DNA from: Pseudomonas fluorescens
Lineage (GTDB): Bacteria; Pseudomonadota; Gammaproteobacteria; Pseudomonadales; Pseudomonadaceae
DNA: 64,000 nt
Direction of reading: 5' to 3'
NCBI RefSeq assembly: GCF_019212185.1
Contig: NZ_CP078138.1
Coordinates: 2,648,501 to 2,712,500, forward strand
This document shows, piece by piece, positions 1-8,612 of the stretch. Position 1 is the stretch's first letter; every line of letters starts with the position of its first letter. Position numbers and translations under genes: made by a program. Below the pieces are notes generated by a model. That model was not told where the DNA came from. It searched no databases and was given only the letters and a program-made list of their open reading frames with translations.

Positions 1-21
1 CAAAAACAACAGGGGACACCC

Positions 22-1320
22 ATGAGCACACTCAAGCAGCAAGCACTGCCGCTGGCTGACGACAGCCGTCCACGCAGTACGGTCAAGGGCTTCGCCAGCA
101 AGCGCTGGTGGTACCTGATACCGCTGATTTTCATCACTTACAGCCTGGCCTATCTGGACCGCGCCAACTACGGTTTCGCCAGTGCCGCCGGGATCGAGCA
201 GGACCTGGGCATCACCAAGAGCACCTCGTCGCTGATCGGCGCCTTGTTCTTCCTCGGCTACTTTTTCTTCCAGGTGCCGGGGGCGATCTACGCGCAGAAA
301 TACAGCGTGCGCAAGCTGGTGTTCTGCAGCCTGATCCTCTGGGGCATCTGCGCCATGGCCACCGGGCTGGTGACCAATATCCCGATGCTGATGGTGATCC
401 GCGTGTCGCTGGGCATTGTCGAAGCCGCGGTGATGCCGGCCATGCTGATCTTCATCAGTAACTGGTTCACCCGCAAGGAACGCTCGCGGGCCAACACCTT
501 CCTGGTGCTCGGCAACCCGGTGACGGTGCTGTGGATGTCGGTGCTTTCGGGCTACCTGATCCAGGCCTGGGGCTGGCGCGAAATGTTTGTCATCGAGGGC
601 GCGCCGGCGGTGCTCTGGGCGTTTGTCTGGTGGCGCATGGCGCGGGACAAACCGGAGCAGGTCGACTGGCTGACCCGCCAGGAAAAAGACCAGTTGGCCG
701 AGACTCTGGCGCAAGAGCAGAAGGGCATGCAGGTGGTGCGCAATTATCGCCAGGCCTTTACCCGCCCGGTAGTGTTGCAACTGTGCGCCGTGCATGCGCT
801 GTGGAGCATCGGTGTCTACGGTTTCATCATGTGGTTGCCGACCATCATCAAGCAGGCGGCTGCCGCCGATATCGTCACTGTCGGCTGGTTGAGCGCCGTG
901 CCTTACGTGGCTGCGGTCGCCGCCATGCTCGCGGTGTCCTGGGCGTCGGATAAAACCCAGCAGCGCAAACACTTTGTCTGGCCGCTGCTGGCCCTGGGGG
1001 CGCTGGCGTTTTTCTGCTCTTACCTGCTGGGTTCCAGTCACTTCTGGTTGTCGTTTGCCTTGCTGACCATCGCCGGTGCCGCGTTGTACGCACCCTATGG
1101 GCCGTTCTTTGCGCTGATCCCCGAGCTGCTGCCGGCCAATGTGTTCGGCGGCGCGATTGGCCTGATCAATGCTTGCGGTGCACTGGGCGCCTTCATCGGC
1201 TCGTGGATCGTCGGCTATCTGATCGGCCTGACCGGCAACCCCGGCGCGGCCTATATCTTCATGACCGCCGGTGTGCTGTCGTCGGCGCTGCTGATGGCCT
1301 GGGTCAAGGTCCGCCGCTAA
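22..1320 (+). CDS. MFS transporter (anion:cation symporter type)
   Basis: A 432-residue, 12-TM major facilitator of the ACS/DgoT-GudP-phthalate permease type, which import organic acids or sugar acids with protons. The N-terminus has a DRANYGFA motif just after the first membrane segment (about residues 46-53) and the loop after TM2-3 carries the basic VRKL signature, as in this family. The start at 22 has an AGGGG ribosome site 7 bases upstream. It is the last gene of whatever unit lies to the left, since a strong hairpin follows its stop, so its substrate must be read from genes outside the window. The family is sure; the substrate is unknown. Confidence 0.85.
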   Translation: MSTLKQQALPLADDSRPRSTVKGFASKRWWYLIPLIFITYSLAYLDRANYGFASAAGIEQDLGITKSTSSLIGALFFLGYFFFQVPGAIYAQKYSVRKLVFCSLILWGICAMATGLVTNIPMLMVIRVSLGIVEAAVMPAMLIFISNWFTRKERSRANTFLVLGNPVTVLWMSVLSGYLIQAWGWREMFVIEGAPAVLWAFVWWRMARDKPEQVDWLTRQEKDQLAETLAQEQKGMQVVRNYRQAFTRPVVLQLCAVHALWSIGVYGFIMWLPTIIKQAAAADIVTVGWLSAVPYVAAVAAMLAVSWASDKTQQRKHFVWPLLALGALAFFCSYLLGSSHFWLSFALLTIAGAALYAPYGPFFALIPELLPANVFGGAIGLINACGALGAFIGSWIVGYLIGLTGNPGAAYIFMTAGVLSSALLMAWVKVRR

Positions 1321-1324
1321 ATAC

Positions 1325-1354
1325 CCAACGGGCACTCCCTGGAGTGCCCGTTGG
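1325..1354 (+). terminator. Hairpin terminator after MFS gene
   Basis: A perfect 14-bp inverted repeat (CCAACGGGCACTCC and its complement) with a 2-base centre lies 4 bases after the MFS stop codon. It is followed by CTTATT, which is only weakly T-rich. The opposing strand carries the 3' end of the next remnant. Confidence 0.7.
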
Positions 1355-1372
1355 CTTATTGCCCGTCGGTGT

Positions 1373-1570
1373 TTACGCGCTGGCAGGTGCCAGGCGCCCG
1401 AGGCGCAGCCAGCCGATGATCACCGCGGCAATCAGCAGGAAGCCCAGGTAGCCGAACAGCGGGTAGACCTGGCCGACCAGGCTGATGAAGCCCACCAGGC
1501 TGCCGACGAAAGCCAGCGCACTCGCCGCTGCCGAGCCGAGGCGAAATTTTCGTGTGCCGGCCGGCAGCAA
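1373..1570 (-). pseudogene. C-terminal remnant of a YkvI-like membrane protein
   Basis: The open frame of 65 codons begins only at a TTG and encodes two hydrophobic segments (GSLVGFISLVGQVYPLFGY and GFLLIAAVIIGWL) followed by a short basic tail and a natural stop. It looks like the last about 60 residues of a YkvI-type polytopic membrane protein (normally about 350 residues), with all upstream helices missing. No ribosome site is visible. Upstream sequence switches to an unrelated remnant on the other strand, so I read this as a 5'-truncated gene. The family assignment is tentative. Confidence 0.45.
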
Positions 1571-1579
1571 CCCAGCGCC

Positions 1580-1762
1580 CGCGATCTATTGGAAGTCTTA
1601 GCCTCGATGTCGTTTGCAAACAGGGCCATTGATGCGGTAGGCGCAGTCATGCCGAGAGTCGAGCGAGACGCCCGGGCAGCCTGTTGAACCGACGAGGAAG
1701 CCGCTGCGTTTCTGGTGGAGCTGAGCAAGTCGATCAACCAAGAGTTAGAAGATCATGGATAA
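1580..1762 (+). pseudogene. Degenerate C-terminus of a MarR-like regulator
   Basis: One reading frame on the plus strand stays protein-like from about 1580 to TAA at 1760-1762, interrupted by a single TGA at 1685. The text around the stop (MPRVERDARAAC, stop, TDEEAAAFLVELSKSINQ) resembles the dimerisation helix of MarR-family repressors, where a TDEE-type turn precedes the final helix. There is no DNA-binding part upstream. I infer a decayed gene fragment. It overlaps the start of the next ORF by 8 bases, as real gene pairs often do. Confidence 0.35.
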
Positions 1763-1967
1763 TCCAAAATACACACCTGAACGCGTCCAAGGTATCGCTG
1801 CAATCCTGAGCAACGAGAGTCGCCCGACCGATGTCCGCTTGTTGGCAGACGCCGACCTGCTGGGCATCGCCGAGCCTGAGCTAGTCCATCAGTTGGCGGC
1901 GCCCTACGCAAAGGAAGCGCACGACTTGTACAACGAGCTGCGGGCCCTAGTTGGCGACGATGAGTAA
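1755..1967 (+). CDS. Hypothetical 70-residue protein
   Basis: A small acidic protein (70 residues) with predicted helices and no cysteine, signal or membrane segment. I do not recognise the family. It is followed 96 bases later by a nucleotidyltransferase-like gene on the same strand, so it may be its small partner; that is inference from position only. Base composition is lower in GC than the flanking core genes. The initiation site lies inside the remnant upstream and has only a weak GAAGA ribosome site. Confidence 0.45.
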   Translation: MDNPKYTPERVQGIAAILSNESRPTDVRLLADADLLGIAEPELVHQLAAPYAKEAHDLYNELRALVGDDE

Positions 1968-2063
1968 CGCGATGGCCTCGACGCTGCCAAGTGATAAGTT
2001 CCCAGGGCGCACGCGCATGTTCGTCCTGCTTCACCTATTGCGTTGCGCAGAGGGGGATTTGCC

Positions 2064-2537
2064 ATGCAAGGGATAGTTATTTGGGCACAAAACGGCCACC
2101 TCCTTGGAGAGCTGTTGAAGCATGGCGTTCGGTTCCTGGTCGTGGGCGGCACCGCTGTCCATCTTCATGACCCATCCCGAGACATCGCGGGTGCAGACTT
2201 GGATCTATTGATCGAGTCGAGCCCTGAAAACGCCAAGCATCTCATGTGTGCCTTACATGCACTGCAAGTCACACCGAATTTCACTGAGGCAGAAATCTCA
2301 ACCCCGGTTCATCCACGTCAGCAGATCAAGTTGGATTGCTGGGGCTTATTCACCGACATCCTCACTACTGGGCCCGACACCCACTTTGAGGACGAGTGGA
2401 GCGGTGCAGGCGAGGCATTCATAAACGGGCACCAGGTGCGTTTTGCATCTGTAGACCTTCTTCTTGCAATGAAGGGTGGAACGGGACGCGCCAAGGATTT
2501 GAACGATATTGAGCGGTTGGAGGCGCTTCAGATCTGA
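2064..2537 (+). CDS. Minimal nucleotidyltransferase-fold protein (AbiEii-like)
   Basis: About 157 residues. Near the N-terminus VVGGTAVHLH followed by ADLDLLI gives the GG-x-A and D-x-D pattern of the nucleotidyltransferase fold, and the C-terminus has GRAKDLNDIERLE, matching the KDxxDI signature of AbiEii/DUF6036-type proteins. Such proteins act as NTase toxins or as stand-alone domains of unknown target. I chose ATG 2064 rather than an upstream ATG at 2043 because GAGGGG stands 7 bases before it. It sits in the accessory patch with two unknown neighbours. Fold likely; toxin role not shown. Confidence 0.65.
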   Translation: MQGIVIWAQNGHLLGELLKHGVRFLVVGGTAVHLHDPSRDIAGADLDLLIESSPENAKHLMCALHALQVTPNFTEAEISTPVHPRQQIKLDCWGLFTDILTTGPDTHFEDEWSGAGEAFINGHQVRFASVDLLLAMKGGTGRAKDLNDIERLEALQI

Positions 2538-2610
2538 TTTCCATATCCTGACCGCCGCCGCTATGATCGCTGGCTATTTGCCACGGACGGAGTGGCGTCG
2601 AGCGAGTGGG

Positions 2611-3507
2611 ATGGCAATGGTGAGTTTGTGGGAGCCTGTCGGGGGCGTGTTCTGGAGCGCACCACCTGTGGTCGCACCGGATGAAGGATGGGCGTATTGG
2701 CCAACAATCCTTGTACTTTTAGCACTAGTCATCGCCAGCCTCATCGTGTGGCAGCGAATCAGAGCGAAACGCCAGCAGCCTGACTGGAATCTGCGCCAGC
2801 ACATAACCGAAATTGGCACCGCACTTACGGCGGTTTATCTGTTCGGCATGCTCGTACTGATCTGTGCACGTGGGGGTCAAGTATTAATCATGCCCCTCAA
2901 TGAAGTGGGTGATTTCCTCGCTGGCGTGTTCGGCCCGGTGGCGTTCCTCTGGCTTGTCCTTGGCTTCCTGCAGCAAGGCGAAGAGCTAAGGCAGAACACC
3001 AAAGCTCTTGAGCTTCAGGGCAACGAATTGAAGTTGAGCAGCGAAGCGTTGTTGATGCAGGCGGAAGAACTAAAAAATTCTGTAGAACAGCAGACTATCA
3101 TGGCGACGGCTGCGATCGAGCAGAGGGATGCGCTTCGTGTGGCGTCGGAAGTGGAGCGCAAAAAACGGGAACAAGAGGTCAAGGTAATCTTTTCAATGCG
3201 CACTCTTAGTAGCGGTGCCACGGGGGCGGGCGGCACAGTTATGAACGAGATTAGGATCAGCAACGACGGGCACCATGCCTACAACGTCGTTCTACACTTG
3301 GAAGCACCGATTTTAGATTGTGAGGCGGTTCGGATTGGTCACGTCAAAGCCAACAGTAGTGAGACACTCAAAGTGTTTTTGATCCGTTCAATCGGTTCGA
3401 CACCTGGCAAAGCCATCTTGAGGTATGAGGACGCTGACGGTAATGACAAGACTGAGAGCTTTGACTACCTCATCTCCAACAGTCGCGTTGAGTTCGGAAT
3501 ACTTTGA
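2611..3507 (+). CDS. Membrane protein with coiled coil, unknown function
   Basis: About 298 residues from ATG 2611; the frame is open upstream to 2509, and ATG 2563 or 2617 are also possible because no start has a strong ribosome site. The sequence shows two membrane segments (PTILVLLALVIASLIVW and a second around GVFGPVAFLWLVLGF), then a heptad-rich helix with repeated LxLQxxEL units, then a C-terminal beta-rich part. The block GDFLAGVFGPVAFLWLVLG with EELRQNT recurs in accessory-genome proteins of unknown role. The gene overlaps or abuts the NTase gene, suggesting co-transcription. Confidence 0.6.
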   Translation: MAMVSLWEPVGGVFWSAPPVVAPDEGWAYWPTILVLLALVIASLIVWQRIRAKRQQPDWNLRQHITEIGTALTAVYLFGMLVLICARGGQVLIMPLNEVGDFLAGVFGPVAFLWLVLGFLQQGEELRQNTKALELQGNELKLSSEALLMQAEELKNSVEQQTIMATAAIEQRDALRVASEVERKKREQEVKVIFSMRTLSSGATGAGGTVMNEIRISNDGHHAYNVVLHLEAPILDCEAVRIGHVKANSSETLKVFLIRSIGSTPGKAILRYEDADGNDKTESFDYLISNSRVEFGIL

Positions 3508-3767
3508 CGGGCGTCCCTACCCACCCTGCACGCTGTCATTTCCCCCTGCGACCTTTCCCTCGGCCGGTTTTCGCTTGGCTAGCGGCAGGGTTTGTGGGAA
3601 CTGTGTTTGATCCTTAACAGCCATCTGCTGGTGCTTGGTTTTTCGTCAAGTGTCATAGTCGATCACCTCTGCTAGGCGCCGTGGGCGCCCTCTACGGTTC
3701 GATTTTTCTGCACAGTCGGCCTGCTACGCGCGGATCAGTCGAGGGAAAGCATTAGGCCCAACCCACC
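3508..3767. other. Non-coding 260-bp gap
   Basis: Between the membrane/coiled-coil gene and the cupin remnant I find no convincing ORF or RNA gene. A short inverted repeat (AGGCGCC, GTG, GGCGCCT) lies near 3674-3690. A TAG stop just before 3768 closes the frame of the downstream cupin fragment. Confidence 0.4.
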
Positions 3768-4106
3768 GTGGTCAGCACCGCCATCGACAGTGCAGCGGGC
3801 TACAGCACCGGCAATTACGATTACCACCCGATGGCTGGCGATTTCCCCGGGCGCAGCATGACCCCCATGTACGCGCGGATTTTTGCCCGCGAACTGACCC
3901 AGTTCGAAGACTACATTCGGCACCCCGGGCAAGAGTTCGCCCTGGTGCTGTCGGGGCGTGTGCGGATTCAATTCGAGACCGGCGAATCGATCACCATCGG
4001 CTGCCGCGAAACCGCCTACTTCAACAGCAGCATTGGACATATCTACCTGGCGCTGGGCGAGGATGGGGCGGATGCGGAAGTGATGGTGGTGATGTCGGAG
4101 CGTTGA
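3768..4106 (+). pseudogene. Cupin half of an XRE-cupin regulator, 5'-truncated
   Basis: About 112 residues from a GTG with no ribosome site. The sequence MYARIFARELTQFEDYIRHP followed by GQEFALVLSGRVRIQFETGESI and a GH near the end is the sensor cupin found at the C-terminus of XRE-type repressors of about 180-200 residues. The N-terminal helix-turn-helix is absent and an in-frame TAG stands 9 bases upstream. It therefore seems to be the surviving 3' half of a regulator gene, opposite in direction to the truncated YkvI-like gene at the other end of the patch. Confidence 0.6.
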
Positions 4107-4370
4107 ACACAACATTGCAGGAGAGAGCTTGCTCGCGATGGGGCCAGCCGCTACACCGCATCAACTTCATCGCCAGCAGGCTGGCTCCTACAGTGGGATT
4201 TGCAAGCTCCCCGGAATCTGTGACCAACACAAAACCCACTGTGGGAGCGGGCTTGCCCGCGATGGGGCCAGCCGCTTCACCGCATCAACTTCATCGCCAG
4301 CAGGCTGGCTCATACAGGGGAATGCGACAGGACAACACAACATTGCAGGAGCGAACCTGCTCGCGAAGAT
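4107..4370. repeat. Cluster of REP/REPIN elements
   Basis: Two near-identical units (4117-4197 and 4240-4320) share GATGGGGCCAGCCGC and CATCGCCAGCAGGCTGGCT, each with REP-like arms, and a third partial unit (4334-4369) repeats AACACAACATTGCAGGAG from 4106. These are the non-coding palindromic elements scattered through Pseudomonas genomes. Short open frames here are by-products of the repeat. Confidence 0.8.
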
Positions 4371-4403
4371 TGCACAGACGCCCCGTTCATGGCCGTCAAG
4401 CTG

Positions 4404-5123
4404 TCAGAAACGCTCATCCAACAGTGCCGGAAGGGTGATCTCCCTGACGTAGCTGGCCGCGGACAGGCTCAGTACCGTGCGCACCACCTGCACCACATCG
4501 TGCAGCGGAATCAGTTGGCCGTCGCCGCGCTGCTCGGCGATTTCACGTGGAGTACTCAGCGGGTCTTCGGTGTTGAGGTAGCCGAGGTTCAGGCACGTCA
4601 CCGCCAGGCGCTGCTGCCGGTAGCCTTCGCGCAAGGCGTCGGCCATGCCGTGCAGGGCGAACTTGGAGGCGCCGAAGGCCACTTCCGGTCGACCGCTTTG
4701 CGCCAGGCCGGAGGTCGAGCCGGTGAGGATGATTCGCGGGTTGGCGCTGCGCAGCAGTGTCGGCAGCAGGCGTTTGATCAGCAGCAGCGGGGCGGTGATG
4801 TTGCAGTTGACGATGGCTTGCAACTGGTCGTCCTGGTCGGCGAGGAAGTTGTAGGCCGGATCGAAGGCGCGTTCTTCCCAGATGCCGAGGTTGTAGATCA
4901 GGGTGTCCAGGCCTTCATCTGCCACGGCTTGTTCGATGACCTGCGCGGCGGCGGCCGGTTCGCTGAGATTGGCGGCTACCCAGCGCAGTTCGACCCCCGG
5001 GCGCGGGTGCAGGTTTTGCGGGCAGCCGCGTGACACGCCGATCAGGCTGTCACCGGCTTCACCCAGGCCCTCGATCAAAGCCCTGCCCAGGCCCTGGCTG
5101 GCACCGACCACCATGGTTTTCAT
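4404..5123 (-). CDS. SDR-family protein, catalytic Tyr replaced by Phe
   Basis: 239 residues, a Rossmann-fold short-chain dehydrogenase/reductase. MVVGASQGLGRAL at the N-terminus is the nucleotide-binding loop and LTGSTSG carries the catalytic Ser. The expected YxxxK reads FGASK, so the proton-relay Tyr is Phe; the protein may be non-catalytic or use another residue. Start at 5123 is supported by AAGGAG 9 bases upstream; an in-frame extension to 5231 has no ribosome site. It is a single gene between REP elements. Substrate unknown. Confidence 0.8.
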   Translation of the reverse strand: MKTMVVGASQGLGRALIEGLGEAGDSLIGVSRGCPQNLHPRPGVELRWVAANLSEPAAAAQVIEQAVADEGLDTLIYNLGIWEERAFDPAYNFLADQDDQLQAIVNCNITAPLLLIKRLLPTLLRSANPRIILTGSTSGLAQSGRPEVAFGASKFALHGMADALREGYRQQRLAVTCLNLGYLNTEDPLSTPREIAEQRGDGQLIPLHDVVQVVRTVLSLSAASYVREITLPALLDERF

Positions 5124-5240
5124 TGTTTGTCTCCTTGACTGAATGAACATGCAGCGCGGATGCAAACAGAGCGGGTGGGGGATGGCAATGGGGAGGTGTT
5201 TCTGGATGTGTATCCATTGTTCAGCGCACACCGTTCAACG

Positions 5241-5288
5241 GTAGGAGCGAGCTGGCTCCGGGCGGCGGCCCGACAAGCCAGCTCCTAC
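5241..5288. repeat. Compact REPIN
   Basis: Inverted arms GTAGGAGCGAGCTGGCT and AAGCCAGCTCCTAC surround a GC-rich loop. It lies between the SDR gene and the 3' end of acoR. Confidence 0.7.
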
Positions 5289-5309
5289 AAGGGGTACACC
5301 GCAGGCCGG

Positions 5310-7202
5310 CTACGCCGGACTTCTCCCCGGCATTTCAATCCCATGCTGACGCACCCTGCGGTACAGGGTGGCGCGCGAGATGCCGAGGGCCTGGGCGGTG
5401 GCGCTGGGTTTCCAGCGGTGGCGGATCAGCGCATCGATCAGGGTCTGGCGTTCCGGGCTGCTGCCTTGCTCCGCAATGTCGTCGGCCGGTGGGGCGAGCA
5501 GGCCGGGGCTGCGCAAGGCTTCTGGCAAATCAGCCAATTGAATCACCGGGCCTTCGCACACCGCGCAGGCGTAGCGCAGGACATGGCGCAGTTGCCGCAC
5601 ATTGCCCGGCCAGCGATAACCGAGCAGGCATTCCAGGGCGGCGTCGCCCAGTTGCAGCGGCGCTGTGCTGTGCGCCGATTCTTCTTCGACGATGCGGTTG
5701 ATCAACGCCAGTCGGTCGCTGCGTTCGCGCAGCGGTGGTAAGGGGAAGCGCGCACCGGCGAGGCGAAAGTACAGGTCCTCGCGAAATGCTCCGGCGCTGA
5801 CCAAGGTTTCCAGGTCGCGGTGGCTGGCGCAGATCACCTGGATGTCCACTGCCTTGCGCCGCGATCCACCCAGCGGCGCCACTTCACCTTCGGCCAGCAC
5901 CCGCAGCAGCCGTGTTTGCAAACTCAGCGGCATGTCACCAATTTCATCGAGGAACAGCGTGCCGCCATCGGCCTGTTGCAGCAGGCCTTGCATGCCTTTG
6001 CTGGCGGCGCCGGTAAAGGCCCCGGCGACGTAGCCGAACAGTTCGCTCTCGATCAGGCCTTCCGGAATCGCCGCGCAGTTGATCGCCACAAAGGGCTGCT
6101 CGCGGCGTTGGCTGGCCTGGTGCAACTGACGGGCGAAGACTTCCTTGCCACTGCCGGTTTCGCCCTGGATCAGTACCGGCAGGTTGCGGTCCTTGACCCG
6201 CACCGCCAGGCGCAGACTTTCTGCCAATCGTGGGTCAAGTTCGGCAGGCGACAGCGCCAGGCGCGGGCGATTGCGCGGCAGGCGACGCGGCGCGCTGAGG
6301 CGTCCGTGCAGGACCTGGCCGAGGCCCGGGCTGGGCAACAGGCACAGGGCTTCGTCGCGGGCGGCGTGCAGGCGCTGCTGATCGAAGACCTGGCTGATGT
6401 GTTCGGGTAAGCGGCCAAAACCCTGCAGCAGCAGATGCCGCGCCGCCGGGTTGAGGGCCTGCAGGCGGCCGTCGTCATCCCAGGCCAGCAGATAGTCCGG
6501 CTGGCTGTCGACATAGCCCGGGCTGCTGTGGGCACGGAGGATCCAGTACCCCTCGGCGCTGTTCATGAAAAACGCCTGTTCGATCTGCCGTGCGCTCTGC
6601 ACCACCATTTGCCGGATCAGGTGCTGTGAACGGCGTTCATCGGGCGAACGCACCGCCGACACATCGAGCACCCCGAGCAGTTCGCCGCGGGGATCGAACA
6701 CCGGCGCGGCGGAGCAGGTCAGGCCGATAAAGGCGGCGCGAAAGTGATCGCGCTTGTGCACCGTCACCGGCGCCCGGGCGGTCAGCACCGCCGCCACCCC
6801 GCAGGTGCCTTCCTCGCCCTCGGACCAGCAGGTGCCGAGGTACAGGCCGGCCTTCTGGCAGTCGTTGCGAATGGTGCTTTCGACCCGGTAATCGATGGTC
6901 TGGCCCTGGGCATCGGTGAGCAGCACGCAGTAGTCGGCATCGCGCACGCGGCCGTGCAGGCGCGCGACTTCTTCGCTGGCGATGCGCAAAAACAGTTCCG
7001 AGCGTTCGCGGCATTCCTGCAGCACATGCTGGGAGAGGATGCGCGGCCCTTGCAGCGAACCGGGGTCCAGATGGTGTTGCTCCATGGAGCGGCGCCAGGA
7101 GTCGAGTATCAGGTCGGGCACCGGCAGTTGTGGCAGGTGGTCGGCGTTCTTCAGGACACGGCTGACGCAATCCACGTGCGCCCTTGAGTGTGCGGAAAGC
7201 AT
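5310..7202 (-). CDS. acoR: AcoR, sigma-54-dependent activator of acetoin catabolism
   Basis: 630 residues. An N-terminal GAF-type sensor region (about 60-210) senses acetoin or a related ligand in this family. The central AAA+ domain has Walker A GETGSGKE (about 347) and the sigma-54 contact loop GAFTGA (about 394). The C-terminus is a Fis-type helix-turn-helix ([16 protein letters not shown]). It is transcribed away from acoX, and the shared 330-bp interval holds a sigma-54 promoter and two TGA-N11-TCA dyads. Together these make the assignment firm. Confidence 0.92.
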   Translation of the reverse strand: MLSAHSRAHVDCVSRVLKNADHLPQLPVPDLILDSWRRSMEQHHLDPGSLQGPRILSQHVLQECRERSELFLRIASEEVARLHGRVRDADYCVLLTDAQGQTIDYRVESTIRNDCQKAGLYLGTCWSEGEEGTCGVAAVLTARAPVTVHKRDHFRAAFIGLTCSAAPVFDPRGELLGVLDVSAVRSPDERRSQHLIRQMVVQSARQIEQAFFMNSAEGYWILRAHSSPGYVDSQPDYLLAWDDDGRLQALNPAARHLLLQGFGRLPEHISQVFDQQRLHAARDEALCLLPSPGLGQVLHGRLSAPRRLPRNRPRLALSPAELDPRLAESLRLAVRVKDRNLPVLIQGETGSGKEVFARQLHQASQRREQPFVAINCAAIPEGLIESELFGYVAGAFTGAASKGMQGLLQQADGGTLFLDEIGDMPLSLQTRLLRVLAEGEVAPLGGSRRKAVDIQVICASHRDLETLVSAGAFREDLYFRLAGARFPLPPLRERSDRLALINRIVEEESAHSTAPLQLGDAALECLLGYRWPGNVRQLRHVLRYACAVCEGPVIQLADLPEALRSPGLLAPPADDIAEQGSSPERQTLIDALIRHRWKPSATAQALGISRATLYRRVRQHGIEMPGRSPA

Positions 7203-7294
7203 TAAGGCCTCCGAGTGCAGCTTCTTGTCGTTGTGCGGTCATTAAGCGCCGTTCCCCGGCCGCCGACAAGCGCCAGGCGGCGTACGGCGGCGCG

Positions 7295-7354
7295 TGAGAC
7301 GCGACGTCTCAAGGTCGCGCCGACCCACCGTGCAGCCTGACATCCGACGTCTCA
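7295..7354 (+). promoter_or_regulatory. Two dyads, likely AcoR upstream activating sites
   Basis: TGAGACGCGACGTCTCA at 7295-7311 is an exact 6-bp inverted repeat with a 5-base centre. A second copy, TGACATCCGACGTCTCA at 7338-7354, keeps the right arm and centre. The starts are 43 bp apart, close to four helical turns, and both lie 80-140 bp before the sigma-54 promoter, where enhancer sites for this activator type sit. Confidence 0.65.
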
Positions 7355-7431
7355 GTCGCGGCCGTCGCGGGCATCTGTTGCGCACGACGAAAGCGCTCTA
7401 AAACAGGCTTTTCCAGTGGGTTTTTGCGAAC

Positions 7432-7447
7432 TGGCACCGGCCTTGCT
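7432..7447 (+). promoter_or_regulatory. Sigma-54 (-24/-12) promoter of the aco operon
   Basis: TGGCACCGGCCTTGCT matches the consensus TGGCAC-N5-TTGC-W at every defined position. It stands 87 bp before the acoX start, in the divergent region with acoR. Confidence 0.88.
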
Positions 7448-7533
7448 CAAGCCACGGCAAGACCAATAATAATTCGAGGTGCCTGTATGTCCTGTCCCTG
7501 TGAGTGGCTGCCCGTTGCCCGGCGGAGCGCCCC

Positions 7534-8610
7534 ATGAAGCACGCACCGCTGACCGTCGGCATCATTGCCAACCCGGCATCGGGCCGAGATGTACGGCGCC
7601 TGACCGCCAACGCCGGATTGTTCTCCAGCACCGACAAGGTCTCGGTGATCCAGCGCCTGCTCGCTGCCTTTGGCGCCACCGGGATCGAGCGGGTGCTGCT
7701 GCCCACCGACATGATTGGCATGGCGGCGGCGATCCTTAAGAACAGCCACAGTCGCCAGGCCCGCGACAGTCACTGGCCGGCCCTGGAGTTCCTCGATTTC
7801 ACCCTGCGCCAGAACGTCAGCGATACCCGTCAGGCCGCGCGCCTGATGGCCGAACGCGAGGTGGCGCTGATCGCCGTGCTCGGCGGCGACGGCACTCATA
7901 AGGCGGTGGCCGCGGAAGTCGGCGATATCCCGCTGCTGACCCTGTCCACCGGCACCAACAATGCCTTCCCGGAACTGCGCGAAGCCACCAGTGCCGGCCT
8001 CGCGGGCGGGTTGTACGCCAGCGGGCGGATTCCACCGGAGATTGCTCTGCGGCGCAACAAGCGCCTGCTGGTGCGCGAGGCCCGCCGTGGCCTGTGTGAA
8101 CTGGCGCTGGTGGACGTCGCAGTGTCGTCGCTGGCCTTTGTCGGCGCGCGGGCGATCAGTCGCGCGGCGGACCTGGCGGAAGTCTTCGTGACCTTCGCCG
8201 AGCCGCAGTCGATTGGGCTCTCGGCACTTTGCGGGCTCTGGCTGCCGGTGCCGCGCCAGGCGCCGCACGGGGCCTGGATGCGCCTCGATCCTCAGTCGCC
8301 CGAAGCCTTGCTGGTGCCGCTGGCCCCCGGCTTGCTGCAAGGCTGCGGGGTGGCGGCGGCTGGTCGCCTGGAGCCCGGCGTCGCCCATGGCCTGGCGCTG
8401 GCCAGCGGCACCCTGGCCCTGGATGGCGAGCGGGAAATCGAATTCAACGTGCATGACCGCCCCACGGTCACCCTCGATGCCGGCGGCCCGCTGAGCATTG
8501 ATGTCGAGGCGACCCTGGCCTGTGCCGCGCAGCAACGCCTCCTGGCCATCGGCCGCGAGCATCCGCAACACCCCATGAACCTTCAGTCCCAAGACACTCC
8601 TGGAGAATAA
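7534..8610 (+). CDS. acoX: AcoX, acetoin catabolism protein
   Basis: 358 residues with the NAD-kinase-like fold (GIIANPASGRD near the N-terminus and LGGDGTHKAVAAE with the GGDG motif around residue 115). AcoX is always the first gene of Pseudomonas/Ralstonia aco operons but its reaction is not established. The ATG at 7534 has GGAG upstream; an in-frame ATG at 7504 has none. The stop is 2 bases before acoA. Confidence 0.88.
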   Translation: MKHAPLTVGIIANPASGRDVRRLTANAGLFSSTDKVSVIQRLLAAFGATGIERVLLPTDMIGMAAAILKNSHSRQARDSHWPALEFLDFTLRQNVSDTRQAARLMAEREVALIAVLGGDGTHKAVAAEVGDIPLLTLSTGTNNAFPELREATSAGLAGGLYASGRIPPEIALRRNKRLLVREARRGLCELALVDVAVSSLAFVGARAISRAADLAEVFVTFAEPQSIGLSALCGLWLPVPRQAPHGAWMRLDPQSPEALLVPLAPGLLQGCGVAAAGRLEPGVAHGLALASGTLALDGEREIEFNVHDRPTVTLDAGGPLSIDVEATLACAAQQRLLAIGREHPQHPMNLQSQDTPGE

Positions 8611-8612
8611 AA

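Noticed and set aside
4117..4370. Repeat cluster as a CRISPR array
   Set aside because: Units are about 80 bp, palindromic and imperfect, without regular spacers; they are REPINs.
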